Shown: piece by piece, positions 28,857-36,109 of the stretch
How the letters are laid out: each line of letters starts with the position of its first letter
How positions within the stretch are numbered: position 1 is the stretch's first letter
Source: Endozoicomonas sp. G2_1
GTDB taxonomy: Bacteria; Pseudomonadota; Gammaproteobacteria; Enterobacterales; Alteromonadaceae
NCBI RefSeq assembly: GCF_017744155.1
Contig: NZ_JAGHQT010000020.1
Coordinates: 1 to 63,684, forward strand
DNA length: 63,684 bases
Direction of reading: 5' to 3'
Made by a program: the position numbers and the translations under genes
The notes under the pieces: generated by a model
The model's input: only the letters and a program-made list of their open reading frames with translations
Told to the model about the DNA's origin: nothing
Databases searched by the model: none

Positions 28857-29186
28857 CTAAGCACTGTCTTTATAAACATCACTAAGAGACAAATCACATG
28901 ATTGGCAATTATTGCCGCCAACATCTAGGGCAATAGGCCAATTACTACCAAAAGGCTTGTTGCACCTTGGGCATACAACGTGCGCGGTTTTAGTTATAGA
29001 ATAGAGTTGAACTATTATCAAGACTAGCACCAAAAGGCCACACAAAGGCTTTAAATTTGGCAGCAATAGCGCCACGATTAGAAGCGGAATAGAAATGATA
29101 CTGAGCACAAACCTATTATTCTGATTTTTCTTACGACAAGCCAAAATATAATTTAGTTTTTGACGTTCTTCGTCACTTAATTCCAC
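28857..29186 (-). CDS. Membrane protein with C-terminal zinc ribbon
   Basis: 109 residues from a GTG at 29186 (MELSDEERQKL), placed 7 nt after GAAAGG; the frame is open to 29231. Two membrane segments (about residues 27-65) precede a zinc ribbon with CPRC and CQSC. Reverse layout of the protein at 25777. Function unknown. Confidence 0.65.
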   Translation of the reverse strand: MELSDEERQKLNYILACRKKNQNNRFVLSIISIPLLIVALLLPNLKPLCGLLVLVLIIVQLYSITKTAHVVCPRCNKPFGSNWPIALDVGGNNCQSCDLSLSDVYKDSA

Positions 29187-29233
29187 AAGTAAACCTTTCT
29201 GTACTTTATACCCAACAATAAACACAAACACAT

Positions 29234-29325
29234 AACGTTTGTAAAAGTAGCGGCTAGTGTTTGGCTATAATCAACAGTGAAGAAATACGAGCCAAGCGTT
29301 AGTCCTACCTAGAATGCTCTTATTC
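29234..29325 (-). repeat. Degenerate attC, type C-like
   Basis: TAACGtt start, GTGTTTGGCTAtAA and GAGCCAAgCGTTAG are kept; the GCTTGTTA end is lost. Confidence 0.55.
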
Positions 29326-29376
29326 GCTCTCTATGCTAAAACCAATACTAAAATACGTTATTTTGTCTTTTATTAA

Positions 29377-30390
29377 CTACTCAAAAAAATAAGAGTGCCT
29401 ATAAGGTGAACAATCATAAATATCACCATAATCTGAAATTTCTTCCAAAGTATCAATCGCGTCGATATCTTTAGCCTTTTTGGCTTTTTCAAGCCAATGC
29501 TTACCCATAATATCGGCACCCGAACAGAAATAAAATGAACCTAGCCACGCCATAGCTTTTGAGTAACCATACTTAGCAGACAGCTTGTAATAATACAAAG
29601 ACCCCTTGCCCTTAATGGCTCTCGCCAATTTATAGCTTGCTTCTCCGCTTTCAAATTTATTGATAGCCAAAACATATAATTTTTTCCCTTGTGGGATATT
29701 TCGTTTCAATTTATTGAAGTCTATCTCTACTAGAGTTGTTGGCGAATAAAGGTGCAGACCACTAATATAACCATCTGCTATTTGAATCAGCTCTTTTTCC
29801 GTAAGCTCATCAAAAAATTTCAAACTCTCAGCTGATAAAGGATTAAAAAGAAAAACCCTTTTATTTACCTCTTTTCTGAGTTTATCTATTTTTTCATAAT
29901 TGCCCTCTTCAAGTGCTAACAAATATTTTTTCATTCTATCTATTTGCTGTTGATCAAGGTGTCCCTTCATCAACAAATCATGCAATGCTGCAATCATTGC
30001 TGGCAAATAACCATTTTCAGCAGATCTAGCAATCCAAAATTCTGATTTGGATGCAATTTGACTATCAAAATTACCTTTTAACTTTTCGCTAATAGGCTCT
30101 TTGTACGCTAGCCCAAATAGGTAAACTCCCAAAATATATTGAGATACTGCATTATTATTTTTAGCGTCATCAATAATGTACTTTGCTTCAATCGATGGAG
30201 AGTCATACGTACCAAATTTATGACTAAAGTTACTCTTTAAAACAAGAGACACAAAAGGGTGCTCTCTATCGTATGAGAAACAGTCTGCATCAACAGATCT
30301 AATATCACCTTTTGTAATTGTATTCATACAACTACTCTGAGAAAAAACATTAAATGAAAATAAAAACAACATTAAAAATAGATATTTCAC
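29377..30390 (-). CDS. Exported Sel1-like repeat protein
   Basis: 337 residues, GTG start. Signal peptide MKYLFLMLFLFSFNVFS. Sel1-like units appear at NNAVSQYILGVYLFG, ENGYLPAMIAALHDLL and KYGYSKAMAWLGSFYF. Periplasmic scaffold-type protein. One of the larger cassettes; no catalytic motif. Confidence 0.78.
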   Translation of the reverse strand: MKYLFLMLFLFSFNVFSQSSCMNTITKGDIRSVDADCFSYDREHPFVSLVLKSNFSHKFGTYDSPSIEAKYIIDDAKNNNAVSQYILGVYLFGLAYKEPISEKLKGNFDSQIASKSEFWIARSAENGYLPAMIAALHDLLMKGHLDQQQIDRMKKYLLALEEGNYEKIDKLRKEVNKRVFLFNPLSAESLKFFDELTEKELIQIADGYISGLHLYSPTTLVEIDFNKLKRNIPQGKKLYVLAINKFESGEASYKLARAIKGKGSLYYYKLSAKYGYSKAMAWLGSFYFCSGADIMGKHWLEKAKKAKDIDAIDTLEEISDYGDIYDCSPYRHSYFFE

Positions 30391-30423
30391 AATAAGTTAT
30401 ATTACCTTTATGCTAATAAAAGC

Positions 30424-30450
30424 TAACGCCCGCGCTTAATGGGCTTGTTA
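30424..30450 (-). repeat. Collapsed attC (27 bp)
   Basis: TAACGCCCGCGCTTAATGGG continues directly into CTTGTTA. Only the outer arms of a type A site remain; the whole central region is missing. Confidence 0.65.
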
Positions 30451-30582
30451 CAACTCTTTTCTGTTTTGTAGAAGAAAGAAATCATTTGAAACCTCTAAAC
30501 AGTCCGGGAATTTGTCACGAAATTGTCAAATTGTTTCGAGGTCTTGTTCATAAGGAATTTCAAGTGTATTTGGGGCAATCAA
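30448..30582 (-). pseudogene. Remnant of a cassette gene
   Basis: A single reading frame ending NRKEL-stop at 30448 carries one internal TGA (after DLETI) and has only a TTG as possible start. Conserved-looking segments are IPYEQDLETI and FRDKFPDCLEV. A dead cassette; the original protein is not recognised. Confidence 0.5.
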
Positions 30583-30631
30583 CTTTGGCTCTTAAATACT
30601 GTTGTACTGACCAACTTGCTCCATTTATTAG

Positions 30632-30898
30632 TTAAAAAATTAGCCTGTAAGTTCCCCAGAACGAAGATGAGCACCAAGTAGTATCTACATAGGCGACATG
30701 AATCTTTATTCCGTTATTTTTTACTAAATCATCTAATGATGAAAATGTTTCCTTGTAAAGTGCTTCATCTTTCCATACTCCTATTTCAGCGTTCCTAGCC
30801 GCTTTATATAGTTTGGAAGCCAAGGGCTTGGTTCCTTGAACATTTCTTATAGGTGTATTCGTACACTCGGCAAACAAACTAGTGCTAAAAAACAACAA
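30632..30898 (-). CDS. Short exported protein, 5' end doubtful
   Basis: 88 residues from a TTG at 30898, with a truncated-looking signal (FFSTSLFA) before ECTNTPIRN. A nearby ATG at 30901-30903 region is in another frame, so a 1-nt indel may have cut the signal peptide. Not recognised. Confidence 0.45.
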   Translation of the reverse strand: MLFFSTSLFAECTNTPIRNVQGTKPLASKLYKAARNAEIGVWKDEALYKETFSSLDDLVKNNGIKIHVAYVDTTWCSSSFWGTYRLIF

Positions 30899-30944
30899 AG
30901 CATATACAGATTAGGTAGTTCACCAAAACCTCCAAGAGCTATTA

Positions 30945-31036
30945 CTCTTTGCTAAAGAGCAGTTTGCAGCGCCAAGTGCAACACCAACTATTAATTGTCG
31001 CAGAGAGTTTACAAACTAATTTGAGCAACTTGTTAT
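30945..31036 (-). repeat. Degenerate attC
   Basis: Only the GCAACTTGTTATAC end is clear. Placed mainly by its position between two genes. Confidence 0.4.
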
Positions 31037-31782
31037 ACGCTCATGCTCAAATCTACACTAACAATTCTATAACCTACATCAATATAAGACTTATTTAATA
31101 AGCCAGCATTTCTCTTATTCCATACACCAGTGGTCAGATCATTTTTTAACTTTTCAAGACCTAGTTCCAATTTCGTAATTTTAGAAAATGTAGAAATAGC
31201 TGAACGAACATTTTTATGAAGATACGCTTCCGGGCGTTTCCAAAAACACGCTAAAAAACCATCTTCGCAATCATCAGGAATTAATAATGGTTTTACTTCT
31301 ATGTTTTTAAATGACTTCTTTAACTCATGGATGCTAGGGAAAATTTGACGATCAATTTCATATATTTCAGGAAAGTAGTCTCTGGTTAACCAGAATGGAG
31401 CTGAATCAGGGAGCCATGTAATAGCGATAAATCTCGTTGTTGTTACTCGTTTTATTTCATCAAATGCTTGTTGTCTATTTTCCCAGTGATGCATCGAAAG
31501 TACTGTCATGGCATGGGAAAAATAATTATCAGGAAAAGGTAGTTTATCGGCCTTAGCTTGTTTTACTGGGTAAGAACATGGGCTTCGTTGATTTATCATC
31601 TCAATTGATGGCTCTACAGCGACTAGATTCACACCTTCAGGTTCGTATGATCCTGTACCAGCCCCAATGTTAACAATATTTTTTGCGTTAACTAATTCAC
31701 TTTTTATTTGAGCTTCTATTTTCGGATCTGTACACCTAGTAACAGTGTATCCAGTTCCAATTTGATCATATATAGCTTCCAT
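31033..31782 (-). CDS. Class I SAM-dependent methyltransferase
   Basis: 249 residues. Motif I is NIVNIGAGTGSYE, followed by the acidic AVEP loop, then DKLPFPDNYFSHAMTVLSMHHW (Methyltransf_11 pattern). It probably methylates a small molecule; the substrate is unknown. AAGGTG precedes the ATG. Appears complete. Confidence 0.87.
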   Translation of the reverse strand: MEAIYDQIGTGYTVTRCTDPKIEAQIKSELVNAKNIVNIGAGTGSYEPEGVNLVAVEPSIEMINQRSPCSYPVKQAKADKLPFPDNYFSHAMTVLSMHHWENRQQAFDEIKRVTTTRFIAITWLPDSAPFWLTRDYFPEIYEIDRQIFPSIHELKKSFKNIEVKPLLIPDDCEDGFLACFWKRPEAYLHKNVRSAISTFSKITKLELGLEKLKNDLTTGVWNKRNAGLLNKSYIDVGYRIVSVDLSMSV

Positions 31783-31806
31783 TCAACACCTTATCTAAAA
31801 AATGCA

Positions 31807-31900
31807 TAGTGCCCTGTTGAGGGCTGATAATGTTTGCTTATACTTCTGAAACGAAACCACGACAAGCTGTTAGTTGTCTCACCTTTAACAGCAAGCTATG
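31807..31900 (-). repeat. Degenerate attC, type C-like
   Basis: TAGTGCCCTGTTgAGGGCTGATAATGTTTG and CTTTAACAGCaaGCTA match type C. Confidence 0.6.
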
Positions 31901-32333
31901 TGAGTTTTGACACTAACTCGATTGTAATTTGCTGACTAGTAACGCTTTTACTAAACCAACTAGTTTCATTTTTAACGTCAATATTTATTGAGAGATTGCC
32001 TTTGCCCATTTTATCAAGAACATTGCTAGCCATTTTACGCAAAGTAACCCAATCAGGGTGAGTCTCTAACTCACTCCAAAATGATTCATAAACATCGTTA
32101 CTTCTGGCTTCGAAAAATGCATCAATTTCAGAAATGGTTTGCGCATCATCAGCTGATAAAAGGCCAGTTTCAATAAGCTGAGTTTTATACTCGTTGAAAT
32201 GAAACGCTAAATCAATTGCCATCTCTTCTTCGGCATTACCAATACCATGAGCTTCTAATTGAACTGTTGGCTCAGAAGAAATAATAATTAAGAGCTTTAG
32301 TAATTCTTCGTAATGATATTTGATGTAATCCAT
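31896..32333 (-). CDS. Hypothetical cytoplasmic protein
   Basis: 145 residues, acidic and helical in the first two thirds (AEEEMAIDLAFHF, ISEIDAFFEAR), with a beta-rich C-terminus. Not recognised; the size and acidity would suit an immunity-type or adaptor protein, but that is speculation. Confidence 0.62.
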   Translation of the reverse strand: MDYIKYHYEELLKLLIIISSEPTVQLEAHGIGNAEEEMAIDLAFHFNEYKTQLIETGLLSADDAQTISEIDAFFEARSNDVYESFWSELETHPDWVTLRKMASNVLDKMGKGNLSINIDVKNETSWFSKSVTSQQITIELVSKLT

Positions 32334-32347
32334 ACTATCGATACACG

Positions 32348-32380
32348 TAACGGTGGCTTAATGGGCAAATTGCTTGTTAT
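32348..32380 (-). repeat. Collapsed attC (33 bp)
   Basis: TAACGGTGGCTTAATGGGCA joins directly to AATTGCTTGTTA. As at 30424, only the outer arms remain. Confidence 0.6.
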
Positions 32381-32811
32381 GTTTTTGGACATTCTTTGGT
32401 GTCAACTTTGATTTCTGTGATTTGTTTTTGGTTTGCATCAAAGTAACTATAAGAAACGATAATTTCCATATTTCTGAAAGTTTGCATACATTCAATGGTA
32501 CAAACTGAGTTTGTTATAGTTGGCTTCATATTACCCAAAAAAGCCGGTATATCTATATTTTCTTTTTCGTAATTTGGTAACTTATAGTTGTAGATAAATT
32601 CATTGCGCATCCCGACAGTGGAGAACAAAACATTATCAGCATCAATATTCATTGGTAAGTTTGCATTTAGCTCACTCGCAGCTTGCATAAGAAGTTTAGT
32701 TTTATCTTCGGTCGATTGAGTAAACAGATCACTTACCGCCCATTTACCAATTATTGCGCCACCAATTGCAGTGACAACAGTAAGTGCTTTCGTCCATGTA
32801 ACCTGTCTCAT
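32377..32811 (-). CDS. Signal-anchored protein, unknown
   Basis: 144 residues. An N-terminal hydrophobic segment (ALTVVTAIGGAIIGKWAV) precedes a probably periplasmic domain with a CTIEC cysteine pair. Not recognised. Confidence 0.62.
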   Translation of the reverse strand: MRQVTWTKALTVVTAIGGAIIGKWAVSDLFTQSTEDKTKLLMQAASELNANLPMNIDADNVLFSTVGMRNEFIYNYKLPNYEKENIDIPAFLGNMKPTITNSVCTIECMQTFRNMEIIVSYSYFDANQKQITEIKVDTKECPKT

Positions 32812-32839
32812 TTTTTATTCCAAGTGATGATAAAAACAC

Positions 32840-32936
32840 TACGCCCCAAGAAGGAGCTGCTAAATATTTAGCTAAATTGTGTAACGAAGCGGAATCGAGT
32901 AAGCTTTCGTAGTCCCATCTAAAGCAACTTGTGAGG
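32840..32936 (-). repeat. attC site, type B (decayed)
   Basis: TACGCCCCAAgAAGGaGCTG, AACGAAGCGGAA and AAGCTTTcGTAGTCCCA identify type B. Confidence 0.65.
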
Positions 32937-32941
32937 TTTAC

Positions 32942-33186
32942 TTACCAATTAGCCACGTCAAATTTACCTTTTATGATAATACCTCGCGACTGCAATAACT
33001 CAATAACCTTTTTGAATAGTCATTTAGTTTCTCTAGATTGAAATGCGCCATACAAATTAAGCGCTGTCAATTCGTCAATAGCATCAATTTCAAAATATCA
33101 ATTTACTTGATATGTAATGGCTCAATACAATTAAATTGACGTTCTAATTCAAAGGCGAGAATTGAAATCGATTTACAAAGTGACAC
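32942..33186 (-). pseudogene. Frameshifted cassette gene remnant
   Basis: Three overlapping pieces in different frames line up as one protein: AFELERQFNCIEPLHIK, then FEIDAIDELTALNLYGAF, then FKKVIELLQSRGIIIKG ending in ANW-stop. At least two frameshifts. Lies between attC sites. Original function unknown. Confidence 0.55.
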
Positions 33187-33194
33187 TTTACACC

Positions 33195-33281
33195 TAATCC
33201 CCTCATAAGGGGCAAACAATTAGCTTAGTTAAAATTAGGAGCCCATCGACGAGAGATTTTTTTTGTTAAAACGCATGTTAT
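33195..33281 (-). repeat. attC site, type A (decayed)
   Basis: ATTAGCTTAGtTAAAATTAGGAGC is nearly intact; ends ACGCATGTTA. It is the last attC before the island at 33.3-44.4 kb. Confidence 0.7.
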
Positions 33282-33512
33282 ATGCATTTACAACTTAGTT
33301 GGAAGTTTTATAGATTTATTTGCAAATTCCACTCACTTTCGGCATCAATTACAAAACTACTCAGCACCTGTTTCGATCTATTTCAGCGACCATTCCGATA
33401 AAATCAGCGAAAGAATGGCGAGGATAGTATTATCCATCCATTCGTCGGCAATGACCCCTATCAGATGCTTAATACCCTGCGTTAACAAGAGTATTTTGCA
33501 GAAACGTTGGAA

Positions 33513-33842
33513 TTAATTGTGACCTTTTTCAGGCCATAAATACTGTTTGTCTGTAGGTAACATCGATTTCTCAAGAAAGAATCGATATGAGAGGATTTCG
33601 TTCGTTTTACGTGAATGAACAGGGACAGTCATCGTCTGATTTTCACTATCCCATTCAAAGTTTTGCCAACACAGTTTGGTACCATGACGCGATTTTCTTT
33701 CAACTGCTTTATACTCTGACAACTGCTTTTTAAATGTTAGCCAAAAAGCCAAAGATAAATCGTTGCGCCTCGCGGCTTTTAGGTAAGATGATAGCTTTAG
33801 TTTATTTCGTTTAGTCAGCAGTTTTTTCATAGGGTAACTCAT
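33513..33842 (-). CDS. Hypothetical protein, third gene of HigA-like operon
   Basis: 109 residues, strongly basic at the N-terminus (KKLLTKRNKLKLSSYLKAARRND). Its start overlaps the stop of the 33839 gene by 4 bp, so translation is probably coupled. No membrane segment. Not recognised. Its position behind an antitoxin-like gene makes a toxin or accessory role possible. Confidence 0.65.
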   Translation of the reverse strand: MSYPMKKLLTKRNKLKLSSYLKAARRNDLSLAFWLTFKKQLSEYKAVERKSRHGTKLCWQNFEWDSENQTMTVPVHSRKTNEILSYRFFLEKSMLPTDKQYLWPEKGHN

Positions 33843-34123
33843 TTATCTAGGCAATCAGGACTACCATATTCTCTTCCAACTGGACCACCAAGAGCACCAT
33901 GAAGTTTTCTTTTCTTGCACCAAGCAATGGCAAGTTTATCAAACTCTTGGGCATCAATCGCTAACGTAATTTTTTGATAATTATTCTCTTTACACACCGA
34001 GTATTCTTCAGGGTTTTCAACTTGAATAATGACGGGGTTATGGTTATCTCGTTCAAGGGTTACTTCTTGATAGCCACCAACATCAGAGGTTTCAGTGACA
34101 TAAAACCATTCTTTTGTACTCAT
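33839..34123 (-). CDS. Hypothetical protein, second gene of HigA-like operon
   Basis: 94 residues, mixed charge, no signal. The end (HGALGGPVGREYGSPDCLDK) is glycine-rich. It begins 27 bp after the HigA-like stop and overlaps the next gene by 4 bp. Not recognised. Confidence 0.65.
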   Translation of the reverse strand: MSTKEWFYVTETSDVGGYQEVTLERDNHNPVIIQVENPEEYSVCKENNYQKITLAIDAQEFDKLAIAWCKKRKLHGALGGPVGREYGSPDCLDK

Positions 34124-34150
34124 CTGATTTCCTCATATATTGTATGATTA

Positions 34151-34447
34151 CTAAGCACGTCCCATACGCCAAAAGGCTAAGTCAACACCAAGGTCTTCTG
34201 TAATATTTTCAGCCTCCCAAATATCTCTTATAGACTGCATGTTAAGCCATATATCGATACTCGTCCCAGTTGCTAGCGCGAGCCGACGTGCCATTATTAC
34301 ACTGCACCTAGACTGGCCATTAGCAAAGACCGTGAGGGTATCTTCATCAATTCCTAGGTGTCTAGAGGCATCAGCAAGCGAAATATGATGCTTGTCGAGT
34401 ACTTCACGTTTAAAGAATACACCCGGGTGAGTCGGCTTTCTTGTCAT
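34151..34447 (-). CDS. higA: HigA-family antitoxin/regulator
   Basis: 98 residues. The family opening HPGVFFKREVLDKHHIS is followed by a helix-turn-helix (LADASRHLGIDEDTLTVFANG) and the usual WLNMQ motif. HigA antitoxins bind HigB and their own operator. The normal upstream higB gene is absent: 34448-34632 holds no RelE-like frame. Two unrecognised genes follow in the same operon. Confidence 0.88.
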   Translation of the reverse strand: MTRKPTHPGVFFKREVLDKHHISLADASRHLGIDEDTLTVFANGQSRCSVIMARRLALATGTSIDIWLNMQSIRDIWEAENITEDLGVDLAFWRMGRA

Positions 34448-34632
34448 GTTAACTGGGGCATTTTAGTCTCTAGGGAATTCAATCAACTTTGATAGTATAG
34501 ACTTGTTTAACACGATAATTCGTCACAATTTAACGAAGATTTATTAGGATGTGCTGTTCGCCGGACGGTTACGCAACCACAGTAACCATTACTGCCAATA
34601 ATACAGTTTAACATTGGGATTTAGAAGCAGCC

Positions 34633-34662
34633 AAAAACAAAGCCCCGCTAGTGCGAGGCTTT
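34633..34662 (-). terminator. Intrinsic terminator
   Basis: A 10-bp GC-rich stem (AAAGCCTCGC/GCGGGGCTTT, one mismatch) with a short loop and TTTTTGG on the minus strand, directly after the Rhs immunity gene. Confidence 0.8.
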
Positions 34663-34685
34663 GGATTCAATACTTAAAATTAGAA

Positions 34686-35009
34686 CTAAGGCACGAACAC
34701 ATCTAATTTTGGATTGTCGCCAAATAAGCTCACGATCTTATTAAGATTAGATTTATTATCAGAATAATCCCGGATGTACATATAATCTGCATTACTGGAT
34801 TCATTGACAATATCAATAATCAAATCAGCCTTTCTAAAGGTGTTTACGTCTGTTTCACCTTTAACTAACTCAGGGAATTCTGCCAAAAGTGCATTCACTA
34901 TCTGAATATCCATAGGTGTTTTTGAATTAAATTCCCAACCGTATTCGCCAAGTTTTTTTTCTGTCTCTTTCGGTAGGACGAACACAGCCTTGTATGACTT
35001 AGCTATCAC
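34686..35009 (-). CDS. Putative immunity protein for the Rhs toxin
   Basis: 107 residues. It starts with GTG overlapping the TAG stop of the toxin gene (TAGTG), the usual tight arrangement of toxin and immunity genes. Acidic and helical, no signal peptide, hence cytoplasmic. The family is not recognised; the role is inferred from position and size. A terminator follows. Confidence 0.72.
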   Translation of the reverse strand: MIAKSYKAVFVLPKETEKKLGEYGWEFNSKTPMDIQIVNALLAEFPELVKGETDVNTFRKADLIIDIVNESSNADYMYIRDYSDNKSNLNKIVSLFGDNPKLDVFVP

Positions 35010-36052
35010 TAATTGCCCCCTTTGTAAACTTCTACTGGTATCTTATCAATCTTCGCTTTTATTGCTGCTTGAACCCTATGATGTCCATTCTCTATCTCTA
35101 GCTTTCCTGTGGGGCCGACCACCACAGAAACTGGACCATCATCACCTTTTCCTTCAACAAAGCCATCTTTTTTCATACTCTTAGTTAATCTTTTAACATT
35201 TGATCCCGACATTTCAGATTTTGTTTGAGTAGGCACAAGATTCTTGGGGTTTACCATTTGACGGTCTCCACCACAATTATGCACTAGAATATTTTGTTGA
35301 GTTACATAATATGTATGGAAATCAGCAACAGTAAAGTTATAAGCCGTATCTTTCCGCTCCAAGCTTCTCAACGAAACAATTACCAAAGGCACTCCTTCGT
35401 TATCAACTAACTTATCACCAAGCTGTAAATCAACGGTGTCTCTCCAGCCTTTCCCTAATACGTAAAATGGATGACTTTCCGTAGCTTCAATGGTCTGCGT
35501 CACACCTTCTAAAGTTCTAACGCTAATTTCATAAATGTCTTTGTCGTATACAGTCCAAGTATGCGTAACAGCTTTCCATTCAGATTTACCTGTTTGGACA
35601 TTTTTAGCCCAAACTAATTCACCGACGCTAATATCTTCAATTGGTTTATGTCCCTCCTTAGTTAGCACCTGAGTACCAGCAACAAAGCAACTTAACGGAC
35701 ACGGACTTTTGCTCAGCGCTTTCTTAGCAGCAGCTTTAGCACCAGCTTTAACAACTCCTTTAATAGCTCCAGCAACACCTGTCAGATCTGAAGCTGTATC
35801 TATTGTTGAGACAATATTACCTCCAACTTCACCTTGAATCTGGATAGCTTGCTCGCCTGACAAGCGATCTAGCTGAACTGTATCCATTCCAATCATGCCT
35901 GTTGGGTCGATGTATTTATATGGATTATTATTAACGTAGGCATATCGATTAAAACCGTGAACCAATTTTCCTACCGAGGCATGTCCCAAGGCATCAACTG
36001 GATCATTCGAGTAGAAACGACCGATAACTGGATCATAGTATCTTGCCTGCAT
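35009..36052 (-). CDS. Truncated Rhs toxin: Rhs core end, Hint domain, ParB-like toxin
   Basis: 347 residues. Residues 1-52 are the end of an Rhs core (ARYYDPVIGRFYSNDPVD, NPYKYIDPTG). Residues 117-260 are a pretoxin Hint domain: C122 in SCFVAGT, TESHPFY at 191-197, and the terminal HNC at 258-260, suggesting self-cleavage. Residues 285-343 look like a ParB/sulfiredoxin-fold effector (ENGHHRVQAA). The long N-terminal Rhs shell is missing and a stop lies just upstream, so delivery as a normal Rhs toxin is not possible from this copy. Confidence 0.85.
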   Translation of the reverse strand: MQARYYDPVIGRFYSNDPVDALGHASVGKLVHGFNRYAYVNNNPYKYIDPTGMIGMDTVQLDRLSGEQAIQIQGEVGGNIVSTIDTASDLTGVAGAIKGVVKAGAKAAAKKALSKSPCPLSCFVAGTQVLTKEGHKPIEDISVGELVWAKNVQTGKSEWKAVTHTWTVYDKDIYEISVRTLEGVTQTIEATESHPFYVLGKGWRDTVDLQLGDKLVDNEGVPLVIVSLRSLERKDTAYNFTVADFHTYYVTQQNILVHNCGGDRQMVNPKNLVPTQTKSEMSGSNVKRLTKSMKKDGFVEGKGDDGPVSVVVGPTGKLEIENGHHRVQAAIKAKIDKIPVEVYKGGN

Positions 36053-36109
36053 ATAAATTAGTACGAACTACGATCCAATCGATTACCGCATGTGTGCCTA
36101 TAGCTTCTT

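Noticed and set aside
33282-33512. Gene fragment between the attC and the HigA-like operon
   Set aside because: A short open stretch exists on the minus strand, but no start, family or conservation could be seen.
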